A stretch of 55,622 nt of DNA from an uncultured Eudoraea sp. (GCF_947260015.1 NZ_CAMYOM010000019.1:1-55622); one strand, 5' to 3'. Positions 1-6,846 are shown, counted from the stretch's first letter. Program-made: numbers and translations. Notes: generated by a model not told the origin, from the letters alone.

Positions 1-1
1 A

Positions 2-187
2 AATCAATATGGAAGGTGGCTTCTGGTATACTGTTCTAGAAAGTACTGGGCAGCCTGCCATAATGCAATAGACAAGTTCTTTGTTGAGGTTATTTGGGAC
101 AATGAAAAGGATGAGATAACAGGTAAAGGAGTGTTCAAAGAAGGAGAGAGTCTGAATAAGTATAGCAATAGTCCTAAGGAGATTTAG
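2..187 (+). CDS. C-terminal fragment of an unidentified protein (open at left edge)
   Basis: A reading frame open from the left edge ends at a TAG at 185-187. Its second half reads like genuine protein (FFVEVIWDNEKDEITGKG), hydrophilic and rich in charged residues. The first 20 or so residues look less natural, while the neighbouring frame (from base 3 to a stop at about 71) gives a plausible stretch ending GQPAIMQ. The true gene may therefore cross frames near base 70, or only one of the two frames may be real. I do not recognise a family and infer no function. Confidence 0.3.
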   Translation, partial: NQYGRWLLVYCSRKYWAACHNAIDKFFVEVIWDNEKDEITGKGVFKEGESLNKYSNSPKEI

Positions 188-286
188 GATTTATTTCTAA
201 TACTCAAAAATCTTGCTAGCTGCACCCAATTCAAGGTCTCCTCATTTTTGCTAAATAACCTTCAATAATACTTCATGTTTAATAAT

Positions 287-514
287 TTATTGAATCTTTT
301 GGGAATCAAGTATTTTCTTTTTTTGTTTTTCAAATTCTTCTACCGTTATTACTCCTTCCTTTTGTAAATTTCCTAATTCCCTCAATTCATCTAGATAATT
401 GGCTTTATGTTCTTTGCTTTTGAAATTTTCTACAATATACTTGATAAGACGCCAGAAGAGGTATCCAACCACAAAAAGAACTATCATTGGTAAAAATTGC
501 ACTATGCCTTCCAT
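287..514 (-). CDS. Small membrane protein with C-terminal SHOCT domain
   Basis: This 75-residue protein has one hydrophobic helix at about residues 5-25 (FLPMIVLFVVGYLFW). A charged linker follows, then a SHOCT-type motif at about residues 42-70 (LGNLQKEGVITVEEFEKQK). SHOCT is a short oligomerisation-type module, commonly found at the C-terminus of small membrane-anchored bacterial proteins; its function here is unknown. A second gene about 25 bp upstream on the same strand encodes a near-copy of the helix and juxtamembrane stretch without the SHOCT tail, so the two look like a tandem duplication. The start is the ATG at 512-514, the first in frame. Confidence 0.6.
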   Translation of the reverse strand: MEGIVQFLPMIVLFVVGYLFWRLIKYIVENFKSKEHKANYLDELRELGNLQKEGVITVEEFEKQKKKILDSQKIQ

Positions 515-537
515 ATTTCAAGATTTTAATTTGACTT

Positions 538-669
538 TTAATCCTTGCTTTTGAAACTTTCAACAATATACTTGATCAAACGCCAGAAGAGGTATCCGAA
601 CATAATGATTACTATAATCTGAAATGGACCAATCGCCAAAGGACTAATCAATAAAATTAAATTGAACAT
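538..669 (-). CDS. 43-residue membrane miniprotein, truncated paralogue of the SHOCT protein downstream
   Basis: The frame starts at an ATG at 667-669 and stops at a TAA at 538-540. It encodes 43 residues: a hydrophobic N-terminus (FNLILLISPLAIGPF), then GYLFWRLIKYIVESFKSK, which matches the downstream protein (GYLFWRLIKYIVENFKSK) almost exactly. The C-terminal SHOCT part is absent. DNA identity with the neighbour is high over the shared stretch (for example the exact block GCCAGAAGAGGTATCC), pointing to recent tandem duplication. It may be a functional partner of the neighbour or a decaying remnant. Confidence 0.45.
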   Translation of the reverse strand: MFNLILLISPLAIGPFQIIVIIMFGYLFWRLIKYIVESFKSKD

Positions 670-1182
670 TATTCTGAGAATTTTGAAGTGCAAGTTAAAA
701 AATATATTCAGACCATTGTAGTCGCTATTAATGAGGCTATTTTTTATCCAGACTGAATTTTAAATGCTTTTCCTGCATTATAAATGCGTTGTAAATAATT
801 AATTTAGGATAATAGCGCTCTACGAATACAAGATGCAATCATAAGATAAGCAATACGACACTGTATTTGCAAAGGCAAGTTTTTAGATATTTATTTGGAT
901 GGCAATACTAAGTATGTCCTTTATGCGATAGATATGTTCTTAAGGAGATTTGAATATCATCTTCAACCAACCATATATCAATTATCCCCTCTTTAACCCT
1001 AACCATTTAAGAAACCATTTTAATACTACTTATGTTCCATATTTAGCTTTTCCGGATAATAAAGATATCTGATACCTAATGATTATGGACATTGATATGA
1101 TTATGGTCATTGACTTGTTCTCCTATATGCCTTACTTTAGTTGTAAGTATTTTCTTGATTATTAATTTAAATAAATAAACTC
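670..1182. other. 513-bp AT-rich intergenic stretch without a recognisable gene
   Basis: Both strands carry frequent stops and I see no coding signal. Near its right end is an imperfect 18-bp tandem repeat (1079-1114). The promoter of the lipoprotein gene that follows must lie at the right-hand end, but no clear TTG-N17-19-TAnnTTTG match is present. Confidence 0.5.
1079..1114. repeat. Two-copy 18-bp tandem repeat
   Basis: Two adjacent units begin ATGATTATGG and continue (A/T)CATTGA(T/C); they match at 16 of 18 positions. The repeat lies about 70 bp upstream of the lipoprotein gene. It could be a chance repeat or a pair of protein-binding sites. Confidence 0.4.
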
Positions 1183-1695
1183 ATGAGAACTATTTTATTA
1201 ATTGCCATTTTAGCAGGTTTTCTTTTAAGCTGTAACGAAGATCCACTGTTAGACCCTTTGGAAGAGGCGGTGCTGGTGCAATCCGAGCAGAATTTAGCGG
1301 CTTCTAAAGCTTCTAAAGCTGTAACCAGGCCCTTAAAGATACGATCAGAAGGGACTTTCACCATTGAAGGAGAGGAATGTGCTCCTTTGGCCCAGGGTAA
1401 TGTCGAGGGGATAGGTAATGCCACCCATCTAGGCAAATTTTCACTTTCAATCATTTGGTGTACCAATTTTGAAGAAATTAATACCCTTAACGGGACTCTG
1501 GTAGCCGCAAACGGAGACGAGCTATATTTCTATTCAGTCGGATCTGGCGTGGATTATACCGACTACATTTTTGATGGAGGTACAGGCAGGTTTGAATTTG
1601 CTACCGGAGATTTAAGACTGTATAGCATAGTTACTTTTACAGGACCCAATACAGGAGTCCATACCAATAATGGTGAAGGTACGTTAACGTACTAA
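1183..1695 (+). CDS. Secreted lipoprotein, small beta-rich domain, function unknown
   Basis: This 170-residue protein begins with a lipoprotein signal peptide; the lipobox is LLSC with the lipidated cysteine at residue 17. A low-complexity linker follows (residues 20-50, ASKASKA). The rest is a Gly/Thr-rich beta domain with the pattern EGxGNATHLGKF, then NGTLVAANGDELYF, then GGTGRFEFATGDL. I recall this pattern from many Bacteroidota surface lipoproteins with a presumed beta-barrel fold and no assigned activity. Nothing nearby suggests a partner. Start ATG at 1183. Confidence 0.65.
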   Translation: MRTILLIAILAGFLLSCNEDPLLDPLEEAVLVQSEQNLAASKASKAVTRPLKIRSEGTFTIEGEECAPLAQGNVEGIGNATHLGKFSLSIIWCTNFEEINTLNGTLVAANGDELYFYSVGSGVDYTDYIFDGGTGRFEFATGDLRLYSIVTFTGPNTGVHTNNGEGTLTY

Positions 1696-1833
1696 CGGTC
1701 TTTTGCCTTTTCTAAGGACATATAGGTCCATGCCCATTTTCCAAAGGACTTACTCCTTGGATAACTGACCGTTGCGAAACGGCGATTTAGACGTTTTTTC
1801 CTTTTGCAGGAGTATTAGATCATTTTGTGGAAG

Positions 1834-2051
1834 TTCGGTGAATTAGTTCAGAATCACAGTAAAACAACTCAATGGTTATCTGCCCTTTCCATGGCAGGCC
1901 AAAGGCGTGCGTTCTTTTCCTGGTAAAGCTCCATATCCTTAAAAATGGTGCTTAGCAATTTAATGGCCTGGAGAATATAGGGCCCTTTGTTAAGCATAAC
2001 ACAGTCTGTGCGTTGCGCCATAGCGGCATCGGTCATTTCGGCCCGGGAAGG
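1834..2051. repeat. Left copy of 218-bp direct repeat (duplicated 3' end of the pyruvate-kinase-like gene)
   Basis: Positions 1834-2051 align without gaps to 4055-4272, with about 11 differences by eye (about 95% identity). The repeat covers the last 60 codons of the pyruvate-kinase-like gene plus about 35 bp beyond its stop codon. The two copies bracket the hipBST module. At the inner edge identity stops abruptly after the shared GCCCGGGAAGG. Confidence 0.9.
1869..2051 (-). pseudogene. Displaced 3' remnant of the pyruvate-kinase-like gene
   Basis: The minus strand encodes the last 60 residues of the pyruvate-kinase-like protein (from SRAEMTDAAMAQRTDC to the end), with a single Lys/Arg difference from the intact copy at 4090. 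Nearly all other coding differences between the copies are synonymous. The remnant has no 5' part: it starts at the inner edge of the repeat, and the sequence beyond is unrelated. It most likely represents the original end of the gene, displaced when the hip islet arrived, or a leftover of a segmental duplication. Confidence 0.85.
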
Positions 2052-2100
2052 AAAAGCCAAAAATCGCAGGGTTGAATTTGTAAGGCTCCATTAATGTACC

Positions 2101-2291
2101 CCCGCCCCTGACTTGTGGGCGGGTCGGTAAGATATTTTAACCAGCCAATGGCGACAAATCTATTGGGTTTGGTTGTAATACACTCGGCATTGGATTGATT
2201 TTGGTACCGATAGCTTCTCCTTCGTAATACCATGGAGAAGGAGCTATCGGGATGGAATTTTAATTTTTTGCTCCCTTGGTCCAGGAGCAAA
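2101..2291. repeat. Cluster of three inverted repeats downstream of hipT
   Basis: Three hairpin-forming repeats lie in the 249-bp gap between the gene relic and hipT. The first is CCCGCCC at 2101-2107 with GGGCGGG at 2117-2123. The second is CCGATAGCT at 2207-2215 with AGCTATCGG at 2242-2250, with further near-pairing of TCTCCTTC and GAGAAGGAG. The third is TTTGCTCC at 2267-2274 with GGAGCAAA at 2284-2291. None is followed by a T-run in the hipT direction, so these are not classical intrinsic terminators. Confidence 0.5.
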
Positions 2292-2300
2292 GCGATCTAA

Positions 2301-3308
2301 TCATGTCTTGTTGATTTGTTTCCATCGAAATTGGTATTCTTTTAAATAGATTTCCTTGGTCTCAGGATTTAAGAAGGAGCGTTGAATCAATGATTCTGCA
2401 AGATTTTGCTTTGCACGGAATGGATTTAATAGCTTCTCCATCCGTTGTTCCTTGATACCCAATCTTTTACCGAATTCTTGAAAGTCCTGTAGCCCTACAC
2501 GACCATTTGTCTTTGCTTCGTCTGATTCGAAACCATCTTTGAACAGCCCTTCATTCAAGGCAAAATCAGTATCATTCACATGAATTCTTGTGTTGATCAG
2601 ATCATAGGCAGGGCTAAGTGTATAGTCCCCATTGGCGGTTTCCAATAACGAAAAATTTTTCAAGTGAGCATCGCCATTAGAAACCAAATAATTGAACACT
2701 ACCAGTTGAAAGTATTTTTCCAATTCAACGATAAAGGCCGGTACATATTGCCGTATCAATTCTCCTACTTCTTCATAGCTGTAGTTATATTTAAAGTCCG
2801 CACCATCATTTTCAGAAGTTTTTCCGGCCAATGAAGCGAAATCCTCTACCCCTGGTTTCGATCCGTCTTCTTTTACATCAAAACGTTTCGTAATATAGGC
2901 GGGGTCCCCATTGCTAAAAAAGATTAAGGCATTTTCAGCCGTGTTAATACCATAAACTTGTCGGGCCATCTGCATGGTCAAATGTTCATTTGCGGGTATT
3001 TGATTAACCTTTTTCAAATCCCCTGGAATTGGTTTTAGAATATAGGTTCCTTGCTCCCCCTCTCTTGTCAACCGCAATTTGTTTTTCTCAAGTACCAGGG
3101 ATAGTTTTTCCTGAACTCCCGAAATGGATATTCGTTTGCGGTTTTCCAGGAATTTCTCAGCAACCTCCTCGCTTTCTTCAGGTGGGTCATAAGGCAGCAC
3201 ATGACTTACCTTTTTTCCATCAAAAACACGATTCAAACAATTCCGGCTATAGGTTTCAAAACCATTGGCCAGCGTCCCCGGACAATATTTTATTTGAGGA
3301 AGGCTCAT
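2301..3308 (-). CDS. hipT: HipT-type serine/threonine kinase toxin (HipA C-terminal kinase)
   Basis: This 335-residue protein is a HipA-family kinase lacking the N-terminal subdomain of one-piece HipA. It has a CPGTL-type Bacteroidota N-terminus and the loop RISISGVQEKLS with an SIS autophosphorylation-type motif at residues 61-63. The ATP-site lysine region is YILKP, the catalytic segment is NYLVSNGDAHLKNFSL and the metal-binding segment is LSPAYDL. HipA/HipT kinases phosphorylate glutamyl- or tryptophanyl-tRNA synthetase and arrest growth; the substrate here is unknown. The start codon overlaps the hipS stop (ATGA), indicating translational coupling. The order hipB-hipS-hipT matches the tripartite HipBST system of E. 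coli O127. Confidence 0.85.
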   Translation of the reverse strand: MSLPQIKYCPGTLANGFETYSRNCLNRVFDGKKVSHVLPYDPPEESEEVAEKFLENRKRISISGVQEKLSLVLEKNKLRLTREGEQGTYILKPIPGDLKKVNQIPANEHLTMQMARQVYGINTAENALIFFSNGDPAYITKRFDVKEDGSKPGVEDFASLAGKTSENDGADFKYNYSYEEVGELIRQYVPAFIVELEKYFQLVVFNYLVSNGDAHLKNFSLLETANGDYTLSPAYDLINTRIHVNDTDFALNEGLFKDGFESDEAKTNGRVGLQDFQEFGKRLGIKEQRMEKLLNPFRAKQNLAESLIQRSFLNPETKEIYLKEYQFRWKQINKT

Positions 3309-3640
3309 TCTTTGTCTTTCAAAATTGGTTTTACAGTTATGGCACCTATGGTATCATGAGTTGCTGTGGCCATCAGCAATCCGAAATTGTCCCTTTCATC
3401 TATTTTTAGTTGACGACATTGGAGTTTTTTATTAACCCCTTCGGACAGCATATTAAAAAAGAATGGGAATAAATAAGCAGAATGATGCTTCTTTTGTGTT
3501 TTTGGGATCGTTAGACTTATGGCCGGCCCGGTTTCATCTGCAAACCAATTGTCATCATAGATAAAATCGTAATTGGAAGTCGAATGTTCTATCAGCTTTC
3601 CGGCAAGTTCTCCATTTCGATATACTTCCGCAATTCTCAT
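3305..3640 (-). CDS. hipS: HipS-type N-terminal-subdomain protein (HipA N1 domain as separate gene), putative antitoxin
   Basis: These 111 residues match the HipA N-terminal domain: VYRNGELAGKL at the start, ISLTIPK in the middle, LFPFFFNMLSEGV, then DNFGLLMATATHDTIGAITV. In one-piece HipA this domain is fused to the kinase; here it is its own gene, ending in a 4-bp overlap with hipT and starting 3 bp after the hipB stop. In the characterised HipBST system the equivalent protein HipS, not HipB, neutralises the kinase. That role is inferred here from gene order and domain content. Confidence 0.8.
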   Translation of the reverse strand: MRIAEVYRNGELAGKLIEHSTSNYDFIYDDNWFADETGPAISLTIPKTQKKHHSAYLFPFFFNMLSEGVNKKLQCRQLKIDERDNFGLLMATATHDTIGAITVKPILKDKE

Positions 3641-3643
3641 CTA

Positions 3644-3856
3644 TCACAATTTAGGTTTTCTTACTGCTATACTGAATTCCATGCCCAAAACTTCCAATAT
3701 TTTATTCAATGTGTTTAAGGTTGGATTTGTCTCGCCGTTCTCAAGAGCTTTCAATGTCCTCAACCCCACATTAGAGAGTTCAGCCAAATCTCTTTGGGTT
3801 ATATTTAGCACTTCTCTTCGCCTTTTTAAAAGGTTTCCTAGTTTTTCAAGGTGCAT
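3644..3856 (-). CDS. hipB: HipB-type XRE-family DNA-binding autoregulator
   Basis: A 70-residue Cro/CI-type helix-turn-helix protein: LGNLLKRRREVLNITQRDLAELSNVGLRTLKALENG followed by NPTLNTLNKILEVLGM and a short basic tail. It is expected to repress its own operon and to bind the HipS/HipT proteins. I chose the ATG at 3854-3856 over the in-frame ATG at 3893-3895. The family normally begins a few residues before the LGxxLKxRR segment, and a -7-like element (TATATTTA, 3876-3883, minus strand) lies inside the longer version. It is the first gene of the hip operon. Confidence 0.75.
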   Translation of the reverse strand: MHLEKLGNLLKRRREVLNITQRDLAELSNVGLRTLKALENGETNPTLNTLNKILEVLGMEFSIAVRKPKL

Positions 3857-3991
3857 TATACTGCGCTTTTTAATGTAAATATAGTGGTTTTGCATATAAA
3901 AACATTAATAAATGCTATATATTGCACTTTTAAGTTGTAGTAATTGCTTTTTTGAGATAAATAAATCAGAAAGTGCAATATTATGCACTTT
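3850..3991 (-). promoter_or_regulatory. hip operon control region with up to three related palindromic operators
   Basis: A near-perfect palindrome at 3970-3991 has arms AAAGTGCA and TGCACTTT around ATATTA. A related, less symmetrical copy lies at 3911-3930 (AATGCTATAT then ATTGCACTTT). A third (GTGCATTATACTGCGC) spans 3851-3866 and overlaps the hipB start codon. A -7-like TATATTTA sits at 3876-3883. Half-sites of the form TGCACTTT recur in all three, as expected for HipB autoregulation. The 3970-3991 palindrome extends outward into a longer imperfect inverted repeat (3958-4004, arms ATAAATCAGA and TCTGATTTAT) and could also fold as a hairpin. Confidence 0.55.
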
Positions 3992-4054
3992 TCTCTGATT
4001 TATTTGAGCTTTTTGTTTTGCATCTGAAGGTACTGATTTGAATACGCTGTAAAA

Positions 4055-4272
4055 TTCGGTGAATTAGTTCAGAATAACAGTGAAACAACTCAATGGTTAT
4101 CTGCCCTTTCCATAGCTGGCCAAAGGCGTGCATTTTTTTCCTGGTATAGCTCCATATCCTTAAAGATGGTGCTCAGCAATCTAATGGCCTGGAGAATATA
4201 GGGCCCTTTGTTAAGCATAACACAATCTGTGCGTTGCGCCATAGCGGCATCGGTCATTTCGGCCCGGGAAGG
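4055..4272. repeat. Right copy of 218-bp direct repeat (intact 3' end of the pyruvate-kinase-like gene)
   Basis: This is the partner of 1834-2051, collinear and gap-free. It forms the end of the complete pyruvate-kinase-like gene and the 35 bp after it. If an element entered at the gene end, this copy would have come with it and restored the reading frame. The mostly synonymous differences fit an origin in a diverged relative. Confidence 0.9.
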
Positions 4273-5931
4273 GATCCCCTGTTTTGAGAGATTTTCCAGG
4301 ACCTGCGTTGCCCAGATTTCAGGAATATGTGCCGCCCTGCACAGTGAAAGAATTTCCCTTTGAACCCTGCCAATATTATCCCATCCGCACTCTATCGCCA
4401 GATCTCCCCTTGCAATCATGACCCCTACAGGGTAGGTCTTCATGGCCTCCAAAAGAATTTTAGACAGATTATTAAATCCACTTTGTGTCTCAATCTTAAG
4501 GATGATCCCGAATCCTTTTGGAGGACTTAATTTTTGCAACTCAGCCATGAGATCTTTTACATCCTGCTTTCGGTTTACAAATGATACGTTTACGATATCC
4601 GCGTTTTGAACCACAAATGCGAGATCTTTTTTGTCTTTGGCAGTTAAACCGCTGAACTCCAGTTTGCTGCCGGGAAAATTTATTCCCTTGTCTGCCCTTA
4701 GTTTATTTCCTACTTTCCGGGTTTGGACAATTTCTATGAGCAATTCGTCCGGGCTTTGTTGGCGAATAATACCTTCTATCTTGCCATCATCAAAAAAGAT
4801 AGATTCGCCTTCCCCTACCTGCTCAAATACTTCCGCTGAGGTACAGGAAATTTGTGCCGGGCTTATTAAATTGCCTTCCTTATCCCTAAGTGCAGGCTTC
4901 CCGGGAACAACATCCTTATGCAATAGTAAAAAATCTCCGGTGTGCAGCCTTATGTATGGTTCCACCCTGGGGATTTCCCCTACCACGATTGGAGGAGAAG
5001 AATACTCTGAATTGGTATATAATTTCATGCCCGTTTCCAGAAAAGTGGTTTTACCACATTGGGCAACACAGCCATTTTTTGTCGTTTTTGTAATTGTAAA
5101 TTCCCTTTTCTTGTTTCGGGTATCCTTAAAGAACAAGCTGTCTCCTGCTTTGAGCTTTTCCAAACTTGTTAATGCCACAGGCAAATGCGACAGCTCGGCC
5201 TTGGGATGAGGAACCGGGCCCATCCAGAGCTCACAATCTTTAATAACATTGCCCCTCACGTCCTTTGTGGGTCGGAATTTTATAACTTTTGGACCGGCTG
5301 TCAATGCCCCTGTCCGCACTTTCGGGCCTCCCAAATCCATTGAGATCTTACATTTTTTTTTCAATTTTTCAGAAGCTGCCCTAATGTGTCCGATCATCAG
5401 GCTCCATTCCTTTTCACTGTCATGTGCACAATTTATACGCGCACAATTCATTCCGCTGGCAATCATATCATGGGCCAACTGATAATCATAGGCAACTGCT
5501 GTAGGTAAGGTAACCATTATACGGGTGCGTCTTCCCTTAGAACGGTATCCCAATAGCGCTTTTGCATTAGATTTACCCATCCGGTTACTTTTCTTGAAAG
5601 TTAAATCGGCCTTGTGCTTTTTAATGGGTTCATTGTTCAGAAAGCCCTCCAGGATGGCCTTACTGGCCAACAAACTTGCCATAACATGGCTTTCTGGTTT
5701 GTCGAGCCGGGAAAGCCCCAGATTCGCAAGTTTTTTCTGGATTGGCCTTATATCTTCTTTGCGAAGCGCACGGTAATGGATAAGATTACGGGCACTTTTA
5801 AAAAATTTAGGATGGACCTCGGAAAGTTCGGTGGAAGCTTTGGCCTCGAAATGCTCCAATCGTGCTACGATTGCTGAAATCTCACTAATAAGCCATTGTA
5901 TTTTTTCTTCTTTTTTGCCAATTTCTGTCAT
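4090..5931 (-). CDS. Pyruvate-kinase-like protein with N-terminal extension and no C-terminal regulatory domain
   Basis: 613 residues. Residues 1-130 form a helical, charged extension not found in ordinary pyruvate kinase. The barrel starts at about 135 (RTRIMVTLPTAVAYDY), with GMNCARINCAHD at 160-171, ISMDLGGPKVRTG at about 196-208, and the active-site signature IILKIETQSGF from residue 476 (catalytic-type Lys479, Glu481). ARGDLAIECGWDN and SRAEMTD follow, and the protein ends shortly after without the usual C-terminal allosteric domain. The potassium-site Ser of the classical NFSH motif is Ala (NCAH) and the Thr after the DTKGP Asp is Leu. It may not be the main glycolytic enzyme. mce lies 57 bp upstream on the same strand. 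Confidence 0.75.
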   Translation of the reverse strand: MTEIGKKEEKIQWLISEISAIVARLEHFEAKASTELSEVHPKFFKSARNLIHYRALRKEDIRPIQKKLANLGLSRLDKPESHVMASLLASKAILEGFLNNEPIKKHKADLTFKKSNRMGKSNAKALLGYRSKGRRTRIMVTLPTAVAYDYQLAHDMIASGMNCARINCAHDSEKEWSLMIGHIRAASEKLKKKCKISMDLGGPKVRTGALTAGPKVIKFRPTKDVRGNVIKDCELWMGPVPHPKAELSHLPVALTSLEKLKAGDSLFFKDTRNKKREFTITKTTKNGCVAQCGKTTFLETGMKLYTNSEYSSPPIVVGEIPRVEPYIRLHTGDFLLLHKDVVPGKPALRDKEGNLISPAQISCTSAEVFEQVGEGESIFFDDGKIEGIIRQQSPDELLIEIVQTRKVGNKLRADKGINFPGSKLEFSGLTAKDKKDLAFVVQNADIVNVSFVNRKQDVKDLMAELQKLSPPKGFGIILKIETQSGFNNLSKILLEAMKTYPVGVMIARGDLAIECGWDNIGRVQREILSLCRAAHIPEIWATQVLENLSKQGIPSRAEMTDAAMAQRTDCVMLNKGPYILQAIRLLSTIFKDMELYQEKNARLWPAMERADNH

Positions 5932-5988
5932 TGCATCTTCCTTTAACAGCCGGGAGCAGGAATAAAAACAAACAAGGAAGTACTACTT

Positions 5989-6393
5989 CTACCCCTTTAT
6001 CTCCTGGCAGAGCTCTACCAAAACGCCATTGCTGCTTTTAGGATGGAGAAATGCCACCAGCTTGTTGTCGGCACCCTTTTTGGGGGTTTCATTCAAAACT
6101 ATAAAGCCTTCCCCCTTCAGGCGCTCAATTTCTTTTACTATATCATCTACTTCGAAAGCGATATGGTGTATCCCCTCCCCTTTTCTTTCTATATACTTTG
6201 CTATAGGACTGTCTTCCCTGGTAGCTTCCAACAACTCTATCTTATTGGGGCCCATCTTAAAAAAAGAGGTTTTTACTCCTTCTGAGGCTACTTCCTCTAC
6301 TTTGTATTGCTCCGTGCCAAAAAGTTTTTCAAACACCAGCTTAGATCCTTCAATATCCTTAACTGCAATGCCAATATGCTCTATTTTATTCAT
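5989..6393 (-). CDS. mce: Methylmalonyl-CoA epimerase
   Basis: A 134-residue vicinal-oxygen-chelate protein that interconverts (R)- and (S)-methylmalonyl-CoA in propionate/odd-chain metabolism. Two beta-alpha-beta-beta-beta modules are visible. Metal ligands fit His7 of KIEHIGIAV, a His in GEGIHHIAFEVDD, and the Glu of GVLVELCQ near the C-terminus. PNKIELLEA and the SPIAKYI segment are typical of the family, as is the length. The start is the ATG at 6391-6393. It is divergent from rbfA with only 60 bp between them, and the pyruvate-kinase-like gene follows 57 bp downstream. Confidence 0.9.
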   Translation of the reverse strand: MNKIEHIGIAVKDIEGSKLVFEKLFGTEQYKVEEVASEGVKTSFFKMGPNKIELLEATREDSPIAKYIERKGEGIHHIAFEVDDIVKEIERLKGEGFIVLNETPKKGADNKLVAFLHPKSSNGVLVELCQEIKG

Positions 6394-6441
6394 TGATTAC
6401 CAACTTGTTTGCGATTGTTTTTTAGTAACCTCTAAAGTACG

Positions 6442-6449
6442 TATTTTTG
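6442..6449 (+). promoter_or_regulatory. -7 element of rbfA (TATTTTTG)
   Basis: TATTTTTG matches the Bacteroidota -7 consensus TAnnTTTG exactly and ends 4 bp before the rbfA ATG. The expected transcription start is then at or next to the start codon, giving a leaderless or nearly leaderless mRNA. A -33 TTG is present (6415-6417), but the spacing is longer than usual. Confidence 0.4.
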
Positions 6450-6453
6450 CCCT

Positions 6454-6846
6454 ATGGAAACACAGCGACAGAAAAAAATTGCCGGGGTAATTCAAAAAGA
6501 TCTGGCTGATATCTTGCAGCGCGCAGCAACCGACGGCGGCTTGCATGGTACCCTTATTTCTGTCTCCAAAGTTTACGTGACTACAGACCTCTCTATTGCC
6601 AAGGTCTATGTAAGTATCTTCCCTACAAAAAAGGCAGATGAACTTCTGGAAGGGATAAAATCTAACCAGCCACTTATTAAGCACCAATTGGCCCAACTAA
6701 CCAGACATCAGCTCAGACGTATGCCGGAACTCTCTTTCTTTCTGGATGATTCCCTGGACTATATAGAGAACATTGATAAATCTCTGAAAGGGGATGAAAA
6801 CCCCATTACAAATCCGGATCTTTTGCCAAAAAGAAAAAAATCCTAG
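6454..6846 (+). CDS. rbfA: 30S ribosome-binding factor RbfA
   Basis: 130 residues, the usual length. RbfA binds the 30S subunit during maturation of the 16S rRNA 5' end. The start METQRQKKIAGVIQKDLADIL matches the family's first helix. ISVSKVYVTTDLSIAKVYVSIFP and the RHQLRRMPELSFFLDDSLDY segment are the KH-type core and the conserved C-terminal strand. It is transcribed divergently from mce. The permease gene 164 bp downstream is on the same strand, with its own putative promoter between them. Confidence 0.92.
   Translation: METQRQKKIAGVIQKDLADILQRAATDGGLHGTLISVSKVYVTTDLSIAKVYVSIFPTKKADELLEGIKSNQPLIKHQLAQLTRHQLRRMPELSFFLDDSLDYIENIDKSLKGDENPITNPDLLPKRKKS

Noticed and set aside
2033-2290. An 85-codon open frame on the minus strand between hipT and the gene relic
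   Set aside because: It runs through three hairpin repeats and into the relic in the wrong frame, and its product has no protein-like pattern.
2301-3640. A frameshifted one-piece hipA
   Set aside because: The two parts are joined by a clean ATGA stop/start overlap and match separate HipS and HipT proteins; this split is a known natural arrangement.
3644-3895. Longer hipB starting at the ATG at 3893-3895
   Set aside because: The extra 13 residues are not family-like and would cover a probable promoter element; kept as an alternative.
2052-4054. A complete mobile element (insertion sequence, transposon or integrative element)
   Set aside because: No transposase or integrase gene and no terminal inverted repeats; only the duplicated gene end hints at past mobility.
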